NCBI GenBank assembly: GCA_027485365.1
Contig: JAIXRD010000336.1
Coordinates: forward strand, 1 to 5,012
From: Cryomorphaceae bacterium
GTDB lineage: Bacteria > Bacteroidota > Bacteroidia > Flavobacteriales_D > Crocinitomicaceae
Direction: 5' to 3'
DNA: 5,012 nucleotides
The translations under genes and the position numbers were made by a program. Below are positions 1 to 5,012 of this stretch, piece by piece (the stretch's first letter is position 1; the number at the start of each line of letters is the position of its first letter). The notes under the pieces were generated by a model that did no database searches, was not told where the DNA came from, and saw only the letters and a list, made by a program, of their open reading frames with translations.

Positions 1-1
1 A

Positions 2-1225
2 GTAAATGTTCGACAATTTTCTAAGGAAGGAACTTTTGCAGCGGTTCAGAAAGCTCTTCCAAGATTAAAAGCAATGGGGGTTGATGTTTTGTGGCTAATG
101 CCAATTAATCCCATCGGTGTGAAAAATAGAAAAGGAAGCCTTGGAAGTTATTATGCTGTGCGCGATTATAAAGGGATCAACCCGGAGTTTGGTACGCTTT
201 CCGATTTTAAATCCTTGGTTAAAAGTGCGCACAATCAAGGGATGCGTTTAATTATCGACTGGGTTGCGAATCACTCTTCTCCAGACAATGTGTGGCTGGA
301 TCAAGGGCACAAAGATTGGTATACCTTAGACTCTACAGGAAATGTTCAGCCGACCATCGGTACCGATTGGTGGGATGTAGCAGATTTGAATTATGATAAT
401 CAAGAAATGAGGAAAGAGATGATTTCTTCGATGAAATATTGGGTTCAAGAATGTAATATTGACGGCTTTCGTTGCGATGTAGCAGGTTGGGTCCCGATGG
501 ATTTTTGGATGCAGGCTAGAAAAGAGTTAGAAACTGTTAAGCCCTTATTTATGTTGGCTGAATCGGAAGGTGCAGATCAACATCAAGCCTTTGATATGAC
601 TTACGGGTGGGAATTTCACCACATCATGAATAAAATTGCTCAAGGTAAAGCAGAGCCTTCCGAAATTTTAAGTTACTTGGAAAAGGACAAGAGTTACCCT
701 TCAAATGCCATTCGAATGTATTTTACATCAAATCATGACGAGAACTCTTGGAACGGCACCGAAATGGAACGTATGGGAGATGCTCGTTTCGTTATGGCCG
801 TGTTGTCCTATGCCTTGAATGGAATGCCGCTGATTTACAACGGACAAGAAACCTCTTTAGATCGTCGCTTGCTTTTCTTTGAAAAAGATCAAATTAATTG
901 GGATAAAATGGACTTAGAACGTTTTTACACCACATTAAATACCTTAAAGCAATATAATAAGTGCCTTGCGGCCGATAGGAATGAAACCTATATGAAGGTT
1001 GAATCGATCAACGATGGGAAGGTTCTTGTTTTCAAGAAACTATCGAATGAGGTTCCGGATTCCGAGGTGGTTTTTTATTTAAACCTGTCCAAAGAAAAAC
1101 AAGTAGTGAAAGGCCCTGCTGACTCAAAAGCCCAATGGATGGATGTGTTTAGTGGTAAATGCTTTAAAAAAGCAAATAAGTCGGTTAAGCTTTCTCCTTG
1201 GGGATACTTGGTAATTGCAAAATAG
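2..1225 (+). CDS. GH13 alpha-amylase-family glycosidase (5' partial)
   Basis: A retaining alpha-glucan hydrolase of glycoside hydrolase family 13, expected to cut alpha-1,4 links of starch, glycogen or maltodextrins. The reading frame is open from base 2, so the N-terminus lies outside the window; the ATG at 74 is internal, because the 24 residues before it already read as GH13 sequence (NVRQFSKEGTF, just after barrel strand 1). Counting from base 2, 407 residues are visible. Conserved region I is DWVANH (residues 86-91). Region II, GFRCD, carries the nucleophile Asp159. Region III, LAESEG, carries the acid/base Glu187. Region IV, SNHDE, carries the transition-state stabiliser Asp246. A region V-like ADLN lies near 128. 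The last 80 or so residues look like the usual C-terminal beta-sandwich. Probably only 20-60 residues are missing, including any signal peptide, so periplasmic, surface or cytoplasmic location cannot be read. The exact activity (alpha-amylase, neopullulanase or cyclomaltodextrinase) is not decided by the motifs. The stop TAG lies 5 bases before the transporter start, indicating an operon. Confidence 0.95.
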   Translation, partial: VNVRQFSKEGTFAAVQKALPRLKAMGVDVLWLMPINPIGVKNRKGSLGSYYAVRDYKGINPEFGTLSDFKSLVKSAHNQGMRLIIDWVANHSSPDNVWLDQGHKDWYTLDSTGNVQPTIGTDWWDVADLNYDNQEMRKEMISSMKYWVQECNIDGFRCDVAGWVPMDFWMQARKELETVKPLFMLAESEGADQHQAFDMTYGWEFHHIMNKIAQGKAEPSEILSYLEKDKSYPSNAIRMYFTSNHDENSWNGTEMERMGDARFVMAVLSYALNGMPLIYNGQETSLDRRLLFFEKDQINWDKMDLERFYTTLNTLKQYNKCLAADRNETYMKVESINDGKVLVFKKLSNEVPDSEVVFYLNLSKEKQVVKGPADSKAQWMDVFSGKCFKKANKSVKLSPWGYLVIAK

Positions 1226-1233
1226 AATCCATG
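1223..1233 (+). other. GH13/transporter junction, 5-base gap
   Basis: The amylase stop TAG (1223-1225) is separated from the transporter ATG (1231-1233) by the five bases AATCC. There is no room for a promoter or terminator between the genes, so they are probably co-transcribed. The bases before the ATG are A-rich and contain no GGAGG-like ribosome-binding sequence, as is common in Bacteroidota. Confidence 0.75.
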
Positions 1234-2598
1234 GAACTATCTAAAAAACCAGCGCTAAGTTTTTGGCAAATATGGAATATGAGTTTTGGATTCATGGGAA
1301 TCCAGTTTGGGTTTGCCTTACAAGGAGGGTATATGTCCCGCATATTTCAAACCCTCGGCGCAACACCAGATGAAATTCCTGGACTTTGGATCGCTGCGCC
1401 ATTAACCGGATTGATTGTTCAGCCAATTATTGGGTTTTTGTCTGATCGTACCTGGTCCGTGCGTTTCGGTCGACGTAAACCTTACTTTTTAATTGGGGCC
1501 ATACTCAGTTCCTTTGCTTTGTTTTTTGTTCCATATTCACCAGAATTATGGATTGCTGCCGGGTTCCTTTGGGTGCTAGATGCATCGATTAACATCAGCA
1601 TGGAGCCCTTTCGTGCGTTAGTCGCTGATAAATTACCAGACAGTCAACGCTCGTATGGATTTATTTTACAAACCTTGATCATAGGAATAGGGACGTGGGT
1701 TGCATCAAACTTACCTTGGATGGTAACGCAATTAGGTTTTCCTGAATCCGATGACAAAACAGTGATTCCTGATAATGTTAAAGTGGCCTTTGGAATTGGT
1801 GCATTGGTGTTCTTGTTAAGTATTCTTTATACGGTTTTAACCACAAAAGAGTATCCACCAGCGGATGAAGAACAATTTAAGGCACAAAAGAAACAAGGTA
1901 ATTTCATTAAAGACATTTTGAATTCTGTTCGAACCATGTCGTCTACCATGTTGAAATTAGGGGTAGTCCAATTCTTCAGTTGGTTTGCTTTTTTCACCAT
2001 GTGGAGCATGGCAACACCTGCACTGACGGCACATGTGTATAACGCACCAGCACCGAATAAATCGGCGTTTAATATGAACTTAGAGACGGATAAATCCACG
2101 TTTGAAGCCATGAATGTGGCATATCAACATGCGTCTGATTCGGTTGGTTCCAACATGGGAGTTTATGGTTTAACGTCTATGGTTTTCGCCTTGTTGTTAA
2201 CGTTTTATTCAGCGAAACGAACTGTTAATCGAAAATGGATTCATTTAGGTTCATTGATTTTAGGAGGAATCGGTTTTATTTCAATGAGTTTTATTCCAGA
2301 TGCATCCTATTTATGGATTTGCTTTGGCTTGATTGGTTTTTCGTGGGGCAGTATTCTTTCTATGCCTTATGCCATGTTATCGAGTTCAGTGGACGAAACC
2401 AAGATGGGACTGATGATGGGGCTTTTTAATATGTTTATCGTAATCCCGCAAATTGTTGCTGCGCTTGGTGGTGTTAATTTATTGTCTAAGGTTTTCGGCG
2501 ATTCTCCCATTGCACCAATGCTTTTAGCTGGCGTTTCTCTAGTTATTGCTGGCTTATGTAATTTGTTAATCACAGATAAAACTGTTGCGCGTGGCTAG
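1231..2598 (+). CDS. MFS sugar (maltose-type) transporter, SLC45/SUT-like
   Basis: Inner-membrane major facilitator of 455 residues, probably a proton-coupled importer of maltose or another alpha-glucoside. About 12 hydrophobic helices can be drawn, roughly at 10-32, 49-70, 83-101, 106-125, 142-163, 183-203, 240-262, 306-327, 336-354, 358-380, 393-413 and 427-448. The loop between helices 2 and 3 holds SDRTWSVRFGRRKP (71-84), the D-R...RxGRR signature shared with plant sucrose carriers and animal SLC45 proteins. EPFRALVAD (125-133) after helix 4 and the helix 10-11 region PYAMLSSSV...NMFIVIPQ also match that group. A cytoplasmic stretch separates helices 6 and 7, and a long loop of about 43 residues (263-305) lies between helices 7 and 8. 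ATG at 1231 is chosen because it follows the upstream stop by 5 bases and gives a normal N-terminus; the frame also contains a TTG at 1198. Substrate is inferred from the phosphorylase downstream. The end overlaps the next gene by 8 bases. Confidence 0.92.
   Translation: MELSKKPALSFWQIWNMSFGFMGIQFGFALQGGYMSRIFQTLGATPDEIPGLWIAAPLTGLIVQPIIGFLSDRTWSVRFGRRKPYFLIGAILSSFALFFVPYSPELWIAAGFLWVLDASINISMEPFRALVADKLPDSQRSYGFILQTLIIGIGTWVASNLPWMVTQLGFPESDDKTVIPDNVKVAFGIGALVFLLSILYTVLTTKEYPPADEEQFKAQKKQGNFIKDILNSVRTMSSTMLKLGVVQFFSWFAFFTMWSMATPALTAHVYNAPAPNKSAFNMNLETDKSTFEAMNVAYQHASDSVGSNMGVYGLTSMVFALLLTFYSAKRTVNRKWIHLGSLILGGIGFISMSFIPDASYLWICFGLIGFSWGSILSMPYAMLSSSVDETKMGLMMGLFNMFIVIPQIVAALGGVNLLSKVFGDSPIAPMLLAGVSLVIAGLCNLLITDKTVARG
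2591..2598 (+). other. Transporter/pgmB 8-base overlap
   Basis: The eight bases GTGGCTAG contain both the preferred GTG start of pgmB and the TAG stop of the transporter, in different frames. This points to translational coupling, with ribosomes finishing the transporter re-initiating on pgmB. No Shine-Dalgarno sequence is visible upstream. If the TTG at 2585 were the true start the overlap would be 14 bases. Confidence 0.65.
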
Positions 2599-3235
2599 GA
2601 TTAAAGCATTGCTATTTGATTTAGATGGCGTCATTGTTTCCACCGAAAAAAATCACTTTGAAGCTTGGCGAGAAACAGCAAGTAAACTAGGTATTTCCTT
2701 TTCTGAGCATGACAACGAAGCATTAAAAGGGGTAAATCGGGTAGATTCCTTGAAGCAAATACTTAGCCATGGAAATAAAACAGTAAGTGATGAAGAATTC
2801 GAATCGTTACTTGTTTTTAAAAATGACATGTATTTAGATTCCATCACCACATTATCTAAGGCTGATTTGTTGCCGGGTGTGCATGAGCTTTTACTTCATG
2901 CTAAATCCATGGGGATAAAAATTGGTTTAGGATCATCCAGTAAGAATGCTCCGATAATTTTAAACCGTTTAGGAATCACTGATTTATTTGACGTAATAAT
3001 TGATGGCAATGGAGTTACACATCCCAAGCCTAATCCTGAGGTGTTTTTGAACGGGGCCAAGGCCTTGCAACTTTCTCCATCAGATTGCTTAGTATTTGAA
3101 GATGCCTCTAGTGGCGTTGCAGCAGCAAAAGCCGGAGGTTTTATGGCAATAGGAGTTGGTAACCCAATGCTGAAAGGGGTGGCTGATGTATATTTTAATG
3201 AATTGACAGAATTTAGGTTAGAAGAGTATGCGTAA
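2591..3235 (+). CDS. pgmB: beta-phosphoglucomutase (HAD superfamily)
   Basis: Cytoplasmic enzyme that interconverts beta-glucose 1-phosphate, the phosphorylase product, and glucose 6-phosphate through a phospho-aspartate intermediate. It has 214 residues with the GTG start, close to the roughly 220 of characterised enzymes. HAD motif I is FDLDGV with nucleophile Asp10 and acid/base Asp12. The helical cap (about 15-90) has KGVNRVDSL (46-54), matching the phosphate-binding Arg segment of the Lactococcus enzyme. Motif II is GSSSKN (114-119), motif III is Lys146 in HPKPNP, and motif IV is Glu170-Asp171 in VFEDASSG, the Mg2+ site. The Asp-x-Asp pair with the GVxRxDSL cap segment separates a mutase from a plain HAD phosphatase. 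GTG at 2591 is preferred; an in-frame TTG at 2585 would add two residues. It overlaps the transporter by 8 bases and the phosphorylase by 8 bases, so translational coupling is likely. Its place beside GH65 is the classical arrangement. Confidence 0.95.
   Translation: MARIKALLFDLDGVIVSTEKNHFEAWRETASKLGISFSEHDNEALKGVNRVDSLKQILSHGNKTVSDEEFESLLVFKNDMYLDSITTLSKADLLPGVHELLLHAKSMGIKIGLGSSSKNAPIILNRLGITDLFDVIIDGNGVTHPKPNPEVFLNGAKALQLSPSDCLVFEDASSGVAAAKAGGFMAIGVGNPMLKGVADVYFNELTEFRLEEYA
3228..3235 (+). other. pgmB/GH65 8-base overlap
   Basis: The eight bases ATGCGTAA contain the GH65 start ATG and the pgmB stop TAA in different frames, with the same spacing as the transporter/pgmB junction. Only a weak purine run (GAAGAG) precedes the ATG. 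The ATG is supported because the encoded sequence (MRNLFEIDAWKIIEQKFD) reads as a normal GH65 N-terminus and leads directly into the conserved SIGNGAFG segment. Confidence 0.75.
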
Positions 3236-5012
3236 TTTATTTGAGATCGATGCGTGGAAAATTATTGAGCAAAAGTTCGATCCAAGCAAACAAAAACAAG
3301 CGGAAAGTATTTTTAGTATTGGCAACGGAGCCTTTGGTCAACGAGCCAATTTTGAGGAAAAATATAGCGGAGATTCCCTTCAGGGAAGCTATGTTGGAGG
3401 TGTATATTACCCAGATAAGACACGAGTAGGTTGGTGGAAAAATGGGTACCCAGAATATTTTGCGAAAGTTCTCAATGCATGCAATTGGATTGGTATCAAC
3501 ATCGAAATTGATGGCGAATTATTAGATCTTAATGTGCAAAAACCCAGCACATTTTATCGTGAATTGGACATGCAAACCGGTGTGCTCACACGTCGTTTTA
3601 AAGTGAAATTTGCTCAGGGTAAAGAAATTCAAGTGGAGTCAATTCGCTTTTGTTCCATGGATGATGATGAATTAGCGGCAATTCAATATACTGTAACGCC
3701 TTTAAATTTTAGCGGGAATATTAAGTTTACTCCGTATCTGGATGGGAAAGTTCATAACCATGATTCCAATTATGATGAGTTTTTCTGGGAAGAAGATAGC
3801 CATAAGGTGGATATCAAAAAAGCATACATCTGTACCAGAACCAAGAAAACAAATTTTAGCGTCGCAACGGCTATGCGGTTCTCCTTTTGGAGAAATGAGG
3901 AATTGCTTAACATTCATCCAAACATCTCTTCAAGTGATTTTTATGTTGAGAATAATTTCGAACATTTCGTAGAGCAAGGGAATGCCTATACGCTCAAGAA
4001 ATATGTGAGTATTGTATCAACGGTCCATCATTCCGAATTCTCGATTATCCCAAGAGCCATTAATAAAGTTAGAGAGGCTTATGTTTCAGGGTTTAATTCC
4101 TTGTTAGACGTACACAAAACTGCTTGGAAAAATATTTGGAGTAAAGCCGATGTCGTGATCGAGGGAGATGTGGCATCTCAACAAGGCATTCGCTTCAATA
4201 TTTTTCAGTTATACCAAACCTACACTGGAAAACATGCCCAATTAAACATTGGACCTAAAGGCTTTACAGGAGAGAAATATGGAGGGGCTACTTATTGGGA
4301 TACGGAGGCATATTGTTTGCCTTTTTATTTGAAAACTGCCGAGCCCGGAGTGGCAAAACAGTTGTTGGTGTATCGGTTCAATCAATTGGATCGCGCCATC
4401 GAAAACGCTGAGAAACTTGGTTTTAAAAACGGTGCTGCCTTGTATCCCATGGTTACCATGAACGGTGAAGAATGTCACAATGAATGGGAAATCACCTTCG
4501 AGGAAATCCATAGGAATGGGGCTATTGCCTTCGGGATTTATAACTACGTTAGGCATACAGGAGATTCCGACTATCTCAAAGATAAAGGTAGAAAGGTCTT
4601 GAATGGTATCGCTAGGTTTTGGGCACAGCGTTTCAATTGGTCGAACGACAAGAAACAGTATGTAATGCTTGGCGTGACGGGACCTAATGAGTATGAAAAT
4701 AACATTAATAACAACTGGTACACCAACTATATCGCCAAATGGTGCATCGAGTACGCGTTGAAATGTGAGTCTGAATTTGCTTCAGAAACCAACCCGCTAT
4801 TGAGTGAAAAGGAATGTGCTGATTGGAAACATATTGCTGAAAATGTATATTTCCCTAAACTCCAAGGGACGCGTGTATTCTTACAGCAGGATGGCTTCAT
4901 GGACAAAGAGCAATTAAGTGTGGCAGATATTCCAGTATCTGAACGTCCGATAAATCAGCATTGGAGTTGGGATCGGATCCTACGTTCCATCTTCATTAAA
5001 CAAGCAGATGTA
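3228..5012 (+). CDS. GH65 maltose phosphorylase (3' partial)
   Basis: Inverting phosphorylase that splits maltose with inorganic phosphate into glucose and beta-glucose 1-phosphate (EC 2.4.1.8), expected in the cytoplasm. The frame is open from ATG 3228 to the edge: 595 residues of a family usually near 750-780, so roughly 160-180 C-terminal residues are missing, including the rest of the catalytic barrel and the C-terminal beta domain. The N-terminal beta-sandwich begins with the family segment SIGNGAFGQRANFEE (30-44). In the (alpha/alpha)6 barrel, GGATYWDTEAY contains Trp357-Asp358, a glucose-binding segment. The acceptor-site loop HNEWEITFE (417-425) is the form seen in maltose phosphorylases. 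GVTGPNEYENN carries the catalytic acid Glu488, one position from Glu487 of the Lactobacillus brevis enzyme. KQADV (591-595), a conserved family segment, is cut at the edge. Trehalose or kojibiose specificity is less likely given the loop. The start lies 8 bases inside pgmB, whose product uses the enzyme's output. Confidence 0.95.
   Translation, partial: MRNLFEIDAWKIIEQKFDPSKQKQAESIFSIGNGAFGQRANFEEKYSGDSLQGSYVGGVYYPDKTRVGWWKNGYPEYFAKVLNACNWIGINIEIDGELLDLNVQKPSTFYRELDMQTGVLTRRFKVKFAQGKEIQVESIRFCSMDDDELAAIQYTVTPLNFSGNIKFTPYLDGKVHNHDSNYDEFFWEEDSHKVDIKKAYICTRTKKTNFSVATAMRFSFWRNEELLNIHPNISSSDFYVENNFEHFVEQGNAYTLKKYVSIVSTVHHSEFSIIPRAINKVREAYVSGFNSLLDVHKTAWKNIWSKADVVIEGDVASQQGIRFNIFQLYQTYTGKHAQLNIGPKGFTGEKYGGATYWDTEAYCLPFYLKTAEPGVAKQLLVYRFNQLDRAIENAEKLGFKNGAALYPMVTMNGEECHNEWEITFEEIHRNGAIAFGIYNYVRHTGDSDYLKDKGRKVLNGIARFWAQRFNWSNDKKQYVMLGVTGPNEYENNINNNWYTNYIAKWCIEYALKCESEFASETNPLLSEKECADWKHIAENVYFPKLQGTRVFLQQDGFMDKEQLSVADIPVSERPINQHWSWDRILRSIFIKQADV

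Noticed and set aside
1198..1230. In-frame TTG at 1198 that would extend the transporter by 11 residues into the amylase gene.
   Set aside because: The ATG at 1231 sits just after the upstream stop and begins a typical MFS N-terminus; the extension (MGILGNCKIES) is only the amylase's last codons read in another frame.
1827..2111. Open minus-strand frame of 94 codons within the transporter gene.
   Set aside because: It is antisense to clearly conserved transporter sequence, has no recognisable domain and no promoter-like or start context.
2235..2573. Short open frames on both strands (2235-2429 +, 2367-2573 -) within the transporter gene.
   Set aside because: The plus-strand product is a Phe-rich out-of-frame reading of membrane helices and the minus-strand one is plain antisense; neither looks like a protein family.
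2585..2590. TTG at 2585 as the pgmB start.
   Set aside because: It adds only two residues before the GTG, and TTG is a rarer start than GTG. It cannot be excluded, but the GTG start gives motif numbering close to the Lactococcus enzyme.
2653..2850. Minus-strand open frame of 65 codons inside pgmB.
   Set aside because: Antisense shadow of the mutase cap domain with no supporting features.
3058..3067. Perfect 10-base palindrome CAAGGCCTTG inside pgmB.
   Set aside because: Too short, with no loop, T-run or repeat partner, and fully explained by Ala-Lys-Ala-Leu codons within the gene.
3241..3972. Short plus-strand frames (3241-3429 and 3742-3972) and a minus-strand frame (3702-3917) in the GH65 region.
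   Set aside because: The GH65 reading frame is continuous from 3228 to the window end with family motifs throughout, so these are out-of-frame readings.
4242..4556. Minus-strand open frame of 104 codons opposite the GH65 catalytic domain.
   Set aside because: It is antisense to the most conserved part of GH65, where constrained codons commonly leave long open antisense frames; no homology or regulatory context is visible.
1..5012. A new defence, mobile or RNA-based system hidden in the window.
   Set aside because: All but a few bases are accounted for by four metabolic genes with intact recognisable motifs; no repeats, recombinase, non-coding stretch or unexplained structure was seen.

Overview
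The window is a gene-dense stretch of what looks like a Bacteroidota genome, most likely Flavobacteriales. This is inferred from the character of the four proteins, which resemble the maltose-phosphorylase loci of flavobacteria, and from moderate-to-low GC by eye. The absence of clear Shine-Dalgarno sequences before the start codons also fits, as is usual in that phylum. No taxonomic marker gene is present, so the assignment is tentative.

All four genes lie on the + strand and nearly touch. (1) A GH13 alpha-amylase-family glycosidase enters from the left edge, lacks its N-terminus and ends at 1225. (2) A 12-helix MFS sugar transporter of the SLC45/sucrose-maltose type spans 1231-2598. (3) A beta-phosphoglucomutase of the HAD superfamily spans 2591-3235. 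(4) A GH65 maltose phosphorylase starts at 3228 and runs off the right edge, with 595 codons visible. The first junction is a 5-base gap. The other two are 8-base overlaps, so the genes are probably one transcript with coupled translation. No promoter, terminator, RNA gene, repeat, mobile element or CRISPR array was found, and there is no sizeable non-coding stretch.

Together the genes form a maltodextrin/maltose pathway. The GH13 enzyme cuts alpha-glucans to short maltodextrins or maltose. The MFS carrier takes maltose into the cytoplasm. GH65 cleaves it with inorganic phosphate to glucose plus beta-glucose 1-phosphate. Beta-phosphoglucomutase converts the latter to glucose 6-phosphate, saving one ATP compared with hydrolysis. 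The GH65 acceptor-site loop has the maltose-type sequence, which supports maltose over trehalose or kojibiose.

I see a well-formed version of a known pathway rather than a new system. The points worth a second look are the matching overlap geometry, the long periplasmic loop in the transporter, and the position of the amylase upstream of the transporter.
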